NCBI RefSeq assembly: GCF_901000735.1
Contig: NC_081541.1
Span: forward strand, 41,385,021-41,449,020
DNA from: Corylus avellana
Lineage: Eukaryota > Streptophyta > Magnoliopsida > Fagales > Betulaceae
Direction: 5' to 3'
DNA: 64,000 nt
Part shown: positions 47,284-58,976 of the stretch, one piece after another
Layout of the letters: each line of letters opens with the position of its first letter
Numbering within the stretch: position 1 is the first letter of the stretch
Position numbers and translations under genes: made by a program
The notes under the pieces: model-generated
What the model saw: only the letters and a program-made list of their open reading frames with translations
Told to the model about the DNA's origin: nothing
Databases searched by the model: none

Positions 47284-48739
47284 CTGTCCTCTCTCTTTCC
47301 CTCTCTCTCTCTCTCTCCCGCTCTATTATAAAAAGATTAAAGTAATAATGCTTTATCAAAATAAAGAAGGCCACCAACCATGACCATGAATATCCCATAT
47401 AAACAGCTTTACTGAAAACTACTGTTTCACATCCCTTGTGTAAAAGATTGTTGAAAAAGGATTATGATAAGAACACAGCACTCAGCCCGAGAGTCAATAT
47501 TCTCTTTTTTACTCACGCCAAATTCGTTCAACTTTTATGGTTGTTTAATCAGAAATGGACATTTTTTGTCTCATATGCTTATCTTTTTAACTGTTTATTT
47601 CTTCACCAAATTCATTAAAATAACTCGTATCATTACATGACGACACATAATTTGATAGAAGTAATGTTAGTTTTTACATTTACTTTTTACAATTATTTTA
47701 TATTCGTTAAAGTAATGTGTTTTAATTGTTCCATTTTGTTTTTTTAGTACATGATACGAAAAGCTATTTAAAGAATAAAATAAGTAAAATAAGTAAATAT
47801 AAAGAATAAGTTAGTTCAATTAAATAGTTTACCATCCCCTCTCCATCATTATATTTTGTACTTTTTTTTAGGTAAAATATATATTTTACTCTTCAAACTA
47901 TTATCCTAATTTTACTAGTTCTTTGAAACTATAACTCTCTTGCAACTCGAATTTATAAACTACTTAAATATTTAGAATCTTTTTTTTACCCTCAATTTTT
48001 TATGGAGTTTGGAGGTAGCTCTAGCACCTCTTCTCAGTAGGGGGGTGGGTGGGTGTAAATTAATTAAATGAATTTTTAATAAAAATATTTGTATAATTTA
48101 TAAGTTTCAGTTGCAGTGATTTATGATTTAAATTTACAAGTGAATTAGGATGATTTTTTTTCCTTTTTTTTTTTTTTTTTTTGTTAAAGCGATATATTTC
48201 ACCTACCCATTGACGATCATTTAAAGTTTAAATGATGTGTCACGTGTCTCTGTTTATAACCATTGTGTCTCTTGGTTGTTGAGCATCAATCAATCGTGGC
48301 TGCCAGAACTTTCACCGAGGTACGTTAATGTTGTTTTGTCGCAGAAAATTAAATGAGATCTGCAGAATGAAGGAGCCCTTCATTTAAAATGGCTGAATGG
48401 GGATTCACGTGGTGTATTGAATATAAAATACAACGTTGGAAGAATAATATTGTCCACAAGAGTCCAAGACTAGGCGATCCAGAAGCAAACTTGTTGATCA
48501 TGATTGAATCAAAGCAGCACTTGAATAAGTTTTGAATTTAATTTAGATTAAAGAGATTTTTAATTGTAATATTGTATCATTGACTTTGCATTATTAAGAA
48601 CAAGCAGCACTAGTTTCCTGATTATAAATGAAGTTTAACATTTTTCCAAAGAAATATAGGAAAACCAAAAACAAACATTTCTCATTTTTTTTGTAATTAT
48701 TCGAGGATATGACAATTGACAATTAGTGCAATCCCTTAA

Positions 48740-48910
48740 AGAGTACTAATTAACTGCACGTTGGCGTGCATGAACAGTGTATACGCCAGTGTTTTATATC
48801 ATTATTATTATTATTTACTGTTTAAACAATATTTTAATAATATTTTATAATATATGAACACTGGCGTGCGCATTGTTCATGCATGACAGTGTTCAGTTAA
48901 TCACTACTCT
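48740..48910. mobile_element. Hairpin MITE, AGAGTA ends
   Basis: The left AGAGTACTAATTAACTG and the right, read on the other strand AGAGTAGTGATTAACTG, are near-perfect inverted ends. The arms continue with GGCGTGCATGAACA and GCATGAACAATGCGCACGCC. The duplicate at 37605-37630 lacks it (CCATACCCTTAATATTAG). Confidence 0.65.
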
Positions 48911-48953
48911 ACCCTAAATATTAGGAGAGATTTCAAGGTACGTTACTATTACA

Positions 48954-49131
48954 AGTAATGTTAGGCATCATCTTCTTATTCTCTTAAAATCCTTATAAAG
49001 CTGATGTGGCTTTTAAAATCACTATTAAATTTTAAATAAATTATACTTAAATTGGATTAATGACAATTTTGAAAGACACATCAACTTTAAAAAAATTTCA
49101 TAAAAATAAAAGGATGGTACCTAACATTACT
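48954..49131. mobile_element. MITE, AGTAATGTTAGG ends
   Basis: The left AGTAATGTTAGGCATCATC and the right CCTAACATTACT, preceded by GGATGGTA, form inverted ends. It is absent at the paralogous position near 37640-37650. A relative lies at 27898-28100. Confidence 0.65.
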
Positions 49132-50812
49132 CTACTTTTACTCCTTTAGCTCTCCGGCATGCACATAAAAATTCATCCCGGCCATTTATTGGAATTTGGA
49201 AGTAAGAAGTAGACATCACATTTGCTTTTTGCAAAGCAAGAAAGATTCCATGTGTTCCATATATTGACACATGAATGAAACAAAGGTTAGTTCATTATCA
49301 TATTACATCGGGAAACTTCAATACATTGAAAAGACATGCACCAACCAAAAAATCAGCACTATGCAGTAAGACTATATATATATATATTTGATATATTAAA
49401 CTTCTATGAATCAATAATGTATCTGATGAGATTTGATTAATTATTTTAATACCTTTTTCACATTCAAGTCTTCAAGTTTTTATTTTAGGTGCAAAAATAC
49501 GTTTAAAAAATGTTTTACCCATACTCACGTACAGTGGTTGTTTTATTATCTCTTTTCTTGTGTAAAAAATCTCGAACGTTTGCAAGAATGAGACGCAGAA
49601 GTTGAATGTGTGTGCACTTTCCAAATAGCCTTCATCAATCAGCACTCCGGCCTAGTCTTTTCTCACCTAGCTTCCAAGGTGTTACTAAATAGCCTTTATT
49701 AATGACACGTGAATCACATCAAAATAGAAGTAAACACAACAACTCTTTGGCGAGGGCGGCTATTCAACAATCATTAGAGCAAATTTAAATGGAAAAATAC
49801 CATGCTTTTATTCATAATATTTGAATCTTATAGAATATTCCTGCTTTCACTAATTAATGTCAATATCTTAAATTAACGTAAATCTTTTGAATAGTTTCTT
49901 ACATATATTCTTTACTTTTATTTTAGTGGGGTCTCATGAAGATTTTTTATTCAATTGCATGATCCAGAAAATAGTGATATGGCTAGTTGGTTTGATATTG
50001 ATTGAAGTTGACCCAAACACAATAATAGGACTCTTTTGTTTGGATACGACAATACATCACTTGTTCAACACTTCTCAATTTTATCATTAGTCAATGAAGA
50101 CTCCAGCAAACATGACTATTTATCAGTCTTTGAATAGAAGACTTCCGTTTTGTTTTTTTTTGTAAAATTGTACTTACTGATTTTTTTTTTAAAAAAATTA
50201 TTAATGATAATCTATAATCTATGTGTAATTTTTTTTAAAGGTGGAGATTTAATTCTACCCACTTCAGCACCATCTAACTTTCATGAGCCACATGCCAGTC
50301 AATATGGAGCACAAAAGGTGGGCAGAATGCTGCATTGAATGTTAAAGAGCATATAATTGATGGATAGAATTTTTTTTTTCTCTTTCCTTTTATTTTCTGA
50401 GTATGAAAATTAATTTAATTTATTAAATTGGTATGTGTTTAAAATATATGTGACATATTATACAAGTAAACTCAAATAATTTGTGATAACAATTAGAATA
50501 GTATTTTTCTTCAAATACAATAATATTTTTATTAGTTCGTGCATCAGTTTTATTTAATCAAATTATGGTATCCCATCAACCAAATAAAGCAAATTTCAGT
50601 GCTATCTGATTCAGCAATCAACTTTTTGTACGTTGTATATCTTTTTCTTAAATAAAAAACAAAATGTTTTTTTTGGTTGTTTCGATAGAAAGAGATGTGA
50701 TTGACATAAAGCAACAATTAAAGTATAGAACTTATAATTATTGACACTCTCTTTGTCTCAAATATATGAAATTTGTAATTAAATAACATATACTCTAACG
50801 AAATTTCATATA

Positions 50813-51133
50813 GGGAAAAATTTACTTTATTCCTAAAACTTTAAGAGTTTTTTAATTTGAATTTTATTATTTAAAAATTGACAATGTACTCTCTTAATAT
50901 TTTAAAAATTTTCAATTCAAACCCTCCGTTACTAATTTTCGTCAAATTGAACGGAGATCATTCCACGTGCGTCTCACGTGAAATTTTGATGCTCTCTATT
51001 TCAATTTTGTTATCATTAAAACCTATGAAATTACGTAATTATTCTCACTAAAACCTAAAATTGTCAACTTTTAAACATTAGGATTCAAATTGAAAAATTT
51101 CTAAAACTTCAGGGGATAAAGTAAATTTAACCC
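50813..51133. mobile_element. Mutator-like MITE with 9-bp target duplication
   Basis: Long imperfect inverted repeats begin GGGAAAAATTTACTTTATTC on the left and, on the other strand, GGGTTAAATTTACTTTATCC on the right. The target duplication TTTCATATA is perfect (50804-50812 and 51134-51142). The duplicate near 39945-39965 reads AAATTTCGTATGATACTTAG without the insert, an empty site. 321 bases, no coding capacity. Confidence 0.85.
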
Positions 51134-52679
51134 TTTCATATAATAGTTAGTGATGATGCCAAATTACTCTAAATACATATGACCCAAATTCTAATAGCAT
51201 ATTTGGGAGATAATTATGTGTATTTCATTTTATTAAAATATGTATCATTTCACAAAATTTTATTTATCGGCCTAGTGGGATAAAAATACTACGGAACTTT
51301 TTATAATATTAGAGTTCAAATCAAATGACTAAACTCTTTGAATGGGTTATTTTTTTAAAAATAAAATAAAAAAATAAAACTTTATATATTGAATAACATT
51401 AATATGATGATTGTCAAATTATTATTTATTCCGAAAATTTAAGTTGAGATTATGATATGTGCTTTGATATCATACTAAATTATTATTTGTTTCAAAAATT
51501 TAAATCAATTAAAAGAAATTAATGATTTAATTTATATTCTAATAATAATAAATTTGTTCTTCAATCTTATCCTTATCGTGAAACGATCTTCTACTAAAAT
51601 CTAAGAAAATTGATGACACACCTAATTAAGTTAGGTAGGAAAAAAAAAAAATTTAAGTTAGGTAGCTAGAAATTGACCGACAACCTATAAGCTGATAATA
51701 GTATTAATTATGTCGTGAATGACGTATCCGGGGTGATCTCATTCCGATGACGTCATCTAATGCTAATTAACTAAACCTGGTACCGCCGGCGCCGGCTTGA
51801 TATATGGAGACAAGCACAACGGAGATGGAAATTGGTAGCTGGGAAATGGCAATCATGATTCAACATCTCAGGGTTTTTTAATGTAATCTTTTTTTTTTAA
51901 ATTCAATATTTGTGATTTTTAGAAGGCATTTTAAATGTGTTCATCTGATCAATGAAAGATTAAAGGAAAGCTAGTCTCAATCCCTCCAAAAACATTCATT
52001 AATGGCTGCTTGAGAAATTGCTAGCCAACTGGCGTGATCAAAGTCTCTCGTGTCTAAAATTTACATTGGTGTTTTACATCGAAAGCACGTCAATGAAGTT
52101 TTCCTAAAAAAGAAAAAAAAAAAAAAAATCCTTTACTCTTATCTTCTAAGAAAAAACAAAACAAGATTGCATTATGTTTCTCAGTTAAATACACTTTTGG
52201 TTCGATGTTTCATGCTCAAACGATAAGGGATAGAGTTAAGATCGATTGATCAAACGTTTGGTAATTCATACACAAACATTCGAACGTTCTTCACTAGAGT
52301 TTGACTCAAATGTTCGATCACACAGCTTCGAACGTTCAGTCAAAACCCTTAATGAACTTACAATTTGCTGACTCATTAGCCTTTCTTAAGCTAACTACAA
52401 CCTCAATAAACACTTGGGGTACTACAGGACATGATGCATCAACAGAAGTCAATGTGTCTCGTTCAGTACACCTGTGTAGACAATATGTAACCAATGTGTC
52501 TCATTCGAAATACCATCTTAACCAGCTGCTAGTAAGATGAATAAAATTGAATTGAATTAGAACAATATGTTTTGATGAATATTTAGGAGGCAAGAAGATT
52601 ATATAGACTAATGTATAGATACGATATAAATTAAGAGAAAGTATGGAATTAGAGGATTCTCCTGTAACTAGAATACACA

Positions 52680-53191
52680 GGGATGGCAACTATCAGCGTC
52701 CACTCTTAGTGGATGCTAATGGTCCCAAAAAATAAAAAATAAACCAACCATCAGCGTTCAAATGAAAGTGGACCTAATGGTTGCACCTTAACACTAATGG
52801 GTCTTACATTCTAAAAAAAAATAAAACATTATTAGGGTCAATTCGACACTAATAATGTTCTGTTAAAAAAAAAAAATTAAAAAAAAAAAAAAAAAATTTT
52901 AAAAATGAGGCCATATTCAAAAGATATATAAATGATTCTAATAAAAATCAAACACTATACTCAATTACTCTTACAGATATACAAATATATATATATTGGC
53001 ATCCCATATATAAAAGTGAACACTATATTCAATTACTCTAAATTCAATAATAATATCAAGGAGATGGTAAAAATTAGTATGTAAAGTGGTAATGATGGAA
53101 CACCATGATGATACTTACACCACACAAAAAATGAGGAATTAAATGCTAACCCCATTTAGTTTAGACAGAATTTAGAAGTTTTTTTTTTTTT
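52680..53191. other. Palindromic repeat family and AT-rich sequence
   Basis: 52690-52830 contains AGCGTCCACT..AGTGGATGCT and further CATCAGCGTTC/GGACCTAATGG copies. It is related to the sequence split by the hAT element at 60480. The remainder has A runs and no gene. Confidence 0.45.
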
Positions 53192-53463
53192 NNNNNNNNN
53201 NNNNNNNNNNNNNNNNNNNNNNNNNNNNNNNNNNNNNNNNNNNNNNNNNNNNNNNNNNNNNNNNNNNNNNNNNNNNNNNNNNNNNNNNNNNNNNNNNNNN
53301 NNNNNNNNNNNNNNNNNNNNNNNNNNNNNNNNNNNNNNNNNNNNNNNNNNNNNNNNNNNNNNNNNNNNNNNNNNNNNNNNNNNNNNNNNNNNNNNNNNNN
53401 NNNNNNNNNNNNNNNNNNNNNNNNNNNNNNNNNNNNNNNNNNNNNNNNNNNNNNNNNNNNNNN
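53192..53463. other. Assembly gap (272 N)
   Basis: Unlike the 100-N gaps this length looks estimated. Confidence 0.95.
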
Positions 53464-53726
53464 TGCTCGAGTCATTATCTTGATCTTTTGGTTTGATAGG
53501 CTAAACAGTGTCATGACCATGTCTAAATTTTGTGTAAATTGGTTCACAAGACCCTGGTAGAGCACCTACTAGATATCATATTGGTGTGAAAATTGCACGC
53601 TGCAAGCAGTGTGCACATAAGTTTTAACACATTTTGGGATCTCTTCAAGGCAAGGCCAAAAGTATAGTATGGGATATTTAATTTTTCTCTCGCCTTGTGG
53701 TTTTCTCTGCATTCTTTATAAGGATG

Positions 53727-55231
53727 TGTTAGAAGAATGTAGAAGAATGTGTTAGAAGAATGTAGAAGAATGTATTAGGGTATGAGGGCAATTTGGTCAT
53801 TTATGTATTCTCAAAGCTTATATATAATATGTGTGAGGTAGGCTATGTATCTTTGAACAGCCTCCTCTTTTCTCTATACTTTATTCATAAAAACCTCTCA
53901 ACATGGTATCAGAGCCTAGGGTTTATACCTTTTCCTGATATCTTATTCTTCTCTCCCAAATCTTTTTCTTTCTTTTATTTTAATCGTTTTTTTTTTCCCC
54001 GGTTCTCTTTCCTTTTTTTTCCTCTCCCATTTATATTGCTACTGATTGAACGTAGTTGAAGTGCTGGGCTTCAAGCCCGTGGTGGAAGATGGCGCTAGGT
54101 TCCCCATCGCCGATGGTATGAACCGCCGTCATCTCCATGGGCCTTAAGTCGTCGTCGATGATCGGTTGGTGCTGTCTGTAGTGATTACCGCTCTCTGCGG
54201 TGGCCGGAGATTGTAGTTGGTTGTTTTTCCGGCACGATCTGGGCAAGGGTTGGTTGTCGCCGGCGTCTGGCAGTCTCCGGAGGTGTGTTTGTCGTCGTTG
54301 GTTGTTTTCCGGCACGATCTGGGTGTCGCCGGCACGGTTTGGGTGTCGCCGGCACGGTTTGGTTGTCGTCGGCGAGGTCTGGTTGTCTCCGGCGCAGTTT
54401 CGGCGAGGTCTGGTTGTCTCCGGCGCAGTTCCGGCGAGGTCTGGCTGTCTCCGGCACAGTTCCGGCAAGGTCTGGCTGTCTCCAGCGCATTTCCGGCGAT
54501 GTCTGGCAGTCTCCGACGTGGTTCCAGCAGTTTTCACAGACGAAGATTGGGTGTTTGGCTCCGGGTTCATGCTGTCGCGTATTCGGGATAAGGATATCCC
54601 AACCTTCAACCGGGATAAGGCTATCCGGTTTCTGGTTATCCCCTGTCCAGACCGGTCCAGCCCATTTTCCGGCCGGTTCAGTCCATTTTCCAGCCGGTTC
54701 AGTCCTGTTCAGGCCAGGTTCAAGCCGGTTCAGGTCAGTTTTTGCTAATTTCTCTCGGTTTCTTCCGGTTCACTATGGTTTAGACCTGTTTTTGCTCAAC
54801 TTCAGTCCGGTTCAGGTCAGTTTTTGACGTATTTTATCGATTCTACCATGGTTTGAGTTGTTTTTTGGTTGGCATTCATCATTGTCAGCAAGCTTTGCTT
54901 TGAGTTGGGGCTGTTTTGTGTGGATTTTTTTTTTTTGGTAGTTCGCTGGTTGGTGGACTTGTGTAGTTGTTTGCATTTGGTTAGTGCATTATCATGGCTC
55001 CTCCTTCCGATTTAATTAATTCTGCCTCTATGGGTCCGGCTACTATGACACTTGTGAAACTTAATGGCAAAAATTATAGTTATTGGTCACGATCTGTGGA
55101 AGTATACTTGAGAGGAAAGGGTCTGTATTCTCACTTCGAATATGAGCAATCTCCGGAAGATGACTCCAAAGGCCTTTGGGACCAGGCCGATAATCAGATT
55201 ATATCTCTTATGTTGAATAGTATTGAACCTC
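53727..55231 (+). mobile_element. Copia retrotransposon 5' part (LTR, PBS, leader, gag)
   Basis: A short candidate LTR runs from TGTTAGAAGAATG (53727) to CTCTCAACA (53903). It is followed at once by TGGTATCAGAGCC (53904-53916), the standard Copia primer binding site complementary to initiator-Met tRNA. A leader of about 1.1 kb follows, then a gag frame from ATG 54994: MAPPSDLINSASMGPATMTL, then LNGKNYSYWSRSVEVYLRGK and LWDQADNQIISLMLNS. This is the DUF4219/UBN2-type start of Copia gag. The gap at 55232 cuts it, and the right-hand flank shows no protease, integrase, RT or second LTR. The LTR start is a judgement; the PBS is clear. Confidence 0.7.
54300..54525 (+). repeat. 31-bp GC-rich tandem repeats in the Copia leader
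   Basis: Units of the type GGCGAGGTCTGGTTGTCTCC followed by GGCGCAGTTCC repeat with a 31-base period at least four times (54402-54525), preceded by related shorter units (GGGTGTCGCCGGCACGGTTT). Since 31 is not a multiple of 3 the unit opens frames on both strands, which I read as artefacts. Followed to about 54830 by CCGGTTCAG-type repeats. Confidence 0.75.
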
Positions 55232-55331
55232 NNNNNNNNNNNNNNNNNNNNNNNNNNNNNNNNNNNNNNNNNNNNNNNNNNNNNNNNNNNNNNNNNNNNN
55301 NNNNNNNNNNNNNNNNNNNNNNNNNNNNNNN
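55232..55331. other. Assembly gap (100 N)
   Basis: Cuts the Copia gag reading frame. Confidence 0.95.
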
Positions 55332-56061
55332 TAAAGTCACACTTTTATGATTTTATCCTTTACACTAACGAGAGAGAGAGAGAGAGAGAGGAAGGACAAG
55401 GGCAGCAAATCTCTGAAAATGGATATGGTCACAGAAGCTAGACTTGGGAAGAGGAGAAGAGGAAGAGATGGAAAGCAGAGAGGAATCCTAAAACTAAAGG
55501 AGATGACCACTTTTTTCCTGACGGGAATATACGATTGCAGAGAAGAGAAGAATAACCACTTAAAAATCACTGTAAAATAAAATTTTTTTACTTTTTAATA
55601 AAATTTTTTTATTTTTCTATACTAATTATTACACTTATTTTTTTTTCCCACCAAACATGAACAGTGCCTTGTAAAGTTCATGTTGTTTACCAAACAAGGC
55701 CTTAGTAATGGTAGGGAATCCAAATCCAGCAAGGTGAGAACGTGCCGCCTGAGGAACGGTCTTCCATGTCATTGGCCATTGAGTAATTTTTAATGAATGT
55801 TTATTGGTCTAGTGTGACCAATAAAAATTTTGTAGCCCCCAGCCGAAGGGTCAGATCCTATATTTTTCTATTGCTTGTTATCGTATTTGAGTCATAATTT
55901 GGTTTCCAATGACATGTAAATTGATAAACCTAATTTTCTTTTATTAGTTTGGCTTGTTAAAAGACCTAGCATAATTAATACTTTCTTGATATGGTTATTG
56001 GTCTAGTGTGACCCGTTTTATGGCTAGGTATGTAAAACAATTCAAAGCATCTCTTTTTCAG
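55332..56061. other. Intergenic
   Basis: (GA)n at 55370-55390, an AAGG-rich purine segment, then AT-rich sequence. GTCTAGTGTGACC occurs twice (55807 and 55992). No gene. Confidence 0.4.
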
Positions 56062-56475
56062 AACCATATCTGAGCATTCCCTCAAGGCTTTGTGAATTAT
56101 CCTTATTCCGAAATTAGGTTTTCTCTTATCTTGTCCAAGACCGTAAAGCTAGAAGTTGATTTAGCTTCCGCTAGTATTGAAGATGTACTTTGCAAGGTGT
56201 GATCTTTGAATTACTTTTCCATTGAGATTTCCTGCATCCTGTGAATGTAGTTATGTTCAATTCTTTTTACTAATTCCATGAACATGCATTGTACATAAAT
56301 TTTTTTCTTTCTTTCTTTTCCTCTTTGGGTGAATTTCAGGACAGAGATGGCAAAATGTCTTTGATAAAGATGATAAACCTCTCATAGATATAGATGGAAC
56401 TGAGTTCATATCTGAGGATTTAGCCTTGCTTTGCCCTCTTAATATTTATAAAGGAGAGCAAATTCAGAGATGAAA
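56062..56475 (+). pseudogene. RNA-dependent RNA polymerase (RDR3-5 type) exon fragments
   Basis: Two exon-like blocks: 56062-56196 (acceptor TTTTTCAG, donor TGCAAG|GTGTGA) and from 56340 (acceptor ATTTCAG). The first reads ..YPYSEIRFSLILSKTVKLEV DLASASIEDVLCK. The second continues DRDGK and, one frame over, FDKDDKPLIDIDGTEFISED LALLCPLNIYKG, then a stop. The pattern C-K-D-R-D-G...D-K-D-x-K-P-L-I...D-G-T-x-F-I-S-E-D-L-A-L..C-P is what I know from plant RDR3/4/5-like proteins, which copy RNA in silencing-related pathways. Each block has a frame change and no catalytic motif is present. It is a dead fragment. The family call rests on my recall of the motif. Confidence 0.6.
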
Positions 56476-56711
56476 ATATTCAGGTTTGCGATACTTGATT
56501 GTTCCTTTTAAGATTTCACTTTGACTGCCTATATGTTGTAGTTTGAAGTCGCGAATATAACAAAAAGTTTAGTTTCTTGGAACTGATACCAGTTTACATA
56601 AACGGATATTCTAAGGCAACAACTGCGATTGAATTATAAACACGTGGCTAAATTTACCTATTAAAAAAACAAAAAAAAAAAAACAACAAAGAAGTTAAAG
56701 AAAACAATATT

Positions 56712-57134
56712 CTAAGGCAACAACTGCGATAACCACGACCTCCTATGGTCGTCGGACATCCTTATGAAATCCCATCGGAATTGCTGCTGAGAATAACATG
56801 ACCGTATTGCTTTAAAGTAGGTATCAACTGATATCTTGTCAAACTCATTATTGAGAAGTTTCATACATACAACCATGGGCCTAGCCGATGTGCATGTGCT
56901 ATGTATGGTCGAAGAAAGCAAGGTATAGTGGTAAGAGTCGACACTTGAGAGATCTTTCGTTGCCTCTACTATTTCTTGAACTTCTTTGGGCATATTGCTA
57001 CTAGGCCCCATTGAAATGTCACCATCGGCCTTACCCTTAAATGACGACTCATCGAACATTGGTCGTTTTTCCTTACTTTTGGCACTATGACTGCTTGTGT
57101 CCCTGCTAGCCGATCGTCCCAAGCTTTTTTTTAC
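56712..57134 (-). CDS. Transposon-related coding exon (Myb/SANT-protein C-terminus-like)
   Basis: A frame that on the minus strand starts at an acceptor (AATTTTAG|GTAAAAAAAAGC) and encodes a Ser/Lys-rich linker (RDTSSHSAKSKEKRPMFDES), MPKEVQEIVEATKDLSS, and a helical tail with CMKLLNNEF, DTYFKAIRSCYSQQQFRWDF and HRRSWLSQLL. This resembles the C-terminal half of the L10-interacting-MYB/Harbinger-associated proteins often found in plant repeats. No DNA-binding domain was found upstream within the window. Could be a fragment of a transposon-derived gene. Confidence 0.4.
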   Translation of the reverse strand, partial: VKKSLGRSASRDTSSHSAKSKEKRPMFDESSFKGKADGDISMGPSSNMPKEVQEIVEATKDLSSVDSYHYTLLSSTIHSTCTSARPMVVCMKLLNNEFDKISVDTYFKAIRSCYSQQQFRWDFIRMSDDHRRSWLSQLLP

Positions 57135-57317
57135 CTAAAATTCCAGTTGTTAGAAAGTAGTCAGACCAGCCTTAGAATCGTACAAATTAAAAGTGTTGAA
57201 ACTATTACCAATTTAATACGCTCCCACATAATTGGCGTGCCATCAACAGTGTTAATGATGGGATCCACCCAAATCCGGATTTGTCACGTTATGTACGAAA
57301 AAATGAAACGTACATAA

Positions 57318-58273
57318 CCATTGAGCATGTAACATGGAAAACGTAGTAGGCATTGCAACCATTATGAGCATATAAAAAATCGGAGGCTGAGTACAGCAAT
57401 CAATGCAATCAAGAACAATCAGTCATTCCAGAGAGAAGGTATATTTTGTGTCTTACCTTTAGAGTGCTGGTTTGCTGCATGCAATACCTTTGAGTGCTGC
57501 TTCTAAGGAAATAGGGCTGCATATCATGAATGTAATAGGTCAGTCAAAGTATAGTGAATGTTAAAAAGAAAACTACCACTCAGGAACCATTTATTTAAAA
57601 GATTCAAGAATACAATAATGAATATACAATATCCAAAAAAACACATGAATGAACAAACTTGATAGTGGGAAAAGTTAGTACTGTAATGTTACCTGTTTAT
57701 TTAGTGCACATATTGTACTTATGGTAATACGTAGACATCACTTATGTTTGTTCGATATTTTTGTCTAAATATTTGATTGGCCAAATTCGGTGATTAAATC
57801 TATTGTAAGTTATCCCCATATGTTTTTGGAGTATTTGTAACACTTAACAGGGGGACAGTGCTGTCCGTTCGCTTGACCGTTTTCTGGCTGTTCGACCGCT
57901 ACAAATAACACTGAAGAGGTCAGTGTTGTCCATTCGACAACCATTCTCTGGACGATCAAATGCAGCAAGAACAAACTTTCCCCAATCCTCTCTCTTACCC
58001 CCTATTCTCACTTATTCCTATGCGCTTTTTAGAGTGTTTATTAATGCCTAAATTGGATCTCTGTTCATAGGGATTGACGAGTTCACCTACCACTAACAAT
58101 CTAGTTTTTCTTCTTCTCCTTTTTATTCTCTTATATAGAACTCCTTAAGAGAAAAACCAAGATTGACATTAAAACCTTGAAAATAATATCTTTCCAAAGC
58201 ATAAAAGAAATGATCAAAATAAACAATCTCTAACCTGAAAAGAGGTACTAAGACCCCAAAAGAAAGAAAAAGA
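57318..58273. other. Intergenic
   Basis: 57845-57965 has GACAGTGCTGTCCGTTCG followed by GTCAGTGTTGTCCATTCG, two related units that look LTR-like. No gene supported. Confidence 0.4.
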
Positions 58274-58345
58274 TTAAAGAAAAAAAAAAGGGCATACATA
58301 ACAGTTTACAATTGAAGCAAGAAGTAAAAGGGTTTGAAAGTATAC

Positions 58346-58702
58346 CTTCAAAGAACGTGTTCTTGGCCTGCTGAGGAGGGTCTGCCTACGAGGGTTCTTG
58401 CGGGTAGGGGAGTGGGAACTAGAGGAAGAACAGCATTGTGCACTGTCGGAAGACATAAGATATGGGATTTCGGTAGAAATTGGGTGCCCTTTCAAGCAAG
58501 ATCTCCGTGCACTGTATTCGGATCCCCTCAATCCTCGCTTATCGGCAAATTCCCCGGAGAAATCTGCGCATGTCACTCCTCGCTCAGCAAGCACAGCTCT
58601 CTGCTTGAACCTATTTGCATACAGCTTCTTCACTTCTTTGGTTTTGAAGGTGTTGGAGTAGTATTTCTGTGACCGAGAGCATTTCTTGGATGTTCCTTCC
58701 AT
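58346..58702 (-). CDS. Transposon-like protein N-terminal exon
   Basis: From ATG 58702 the frame encodes a basic Ser/Lys start (MEGTSKKCSRSQKYYSNTF), KEVKKLYANRFKQRAVLAER, GVTCADFSGEFADKRG and a Ser/Arg-rich tail, and reaches a donor (CTTTGAAG|GTATAC) at 58346/58345. The LYxxRFKQRAVLAERG part is reminiscent of the 'putative plant transposon protein' N-terminal segment in retroelement-derived plant genes. I cannot name it. GC content is above the flanks, which supports coding. Confidence 0.4.
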
Positions 58703-58976
58703 GGTACCTACACACTTAACCCCAAAATGAGTGGAAATCGCAGAGAATATCTCATGAGGTAACTATGTATGCGAAACGACAAAGAACATGTGAAACCAAG
58801 GCTTAAAAATATCACTAAAGCATTACATCAAACACTTGATGTTCATTACCGTTAGACATGTGAGCAATGATTCATGGCTAGATGAAAGATTAAAACAAAA
58901 CAAGGTTTTAAGCCTAAATATATCAAGCCATAATCACTTCAATAAAAACAAAGGAAATTTGACCAACTACACATCA

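Larger units (their letters stand above)
47299..52640. repeat. Second copy of the large duplicated segment
   Basis: Partner of 35966-41540. 47299-48426 is the perfectly matching part and the rest is diverged. It differs from its partner by the three MITE insertions listed separately (48740, 48954, 50813) and lacks the one at 38463. No protein-coding gene supported. Confidence 0.75.

Noticed and set aside
53161..53565. Frame spanning the 272-N gap
   Set aside because: Almost all of it is unknown sequence.
54031..54827. Long overlapping open frames on both strands in the GC-rich leader
   Set aside because: They arise from 31-bp repeats poor in stop codons and have no recognisable domain; the strand with the Copia element explains the region.
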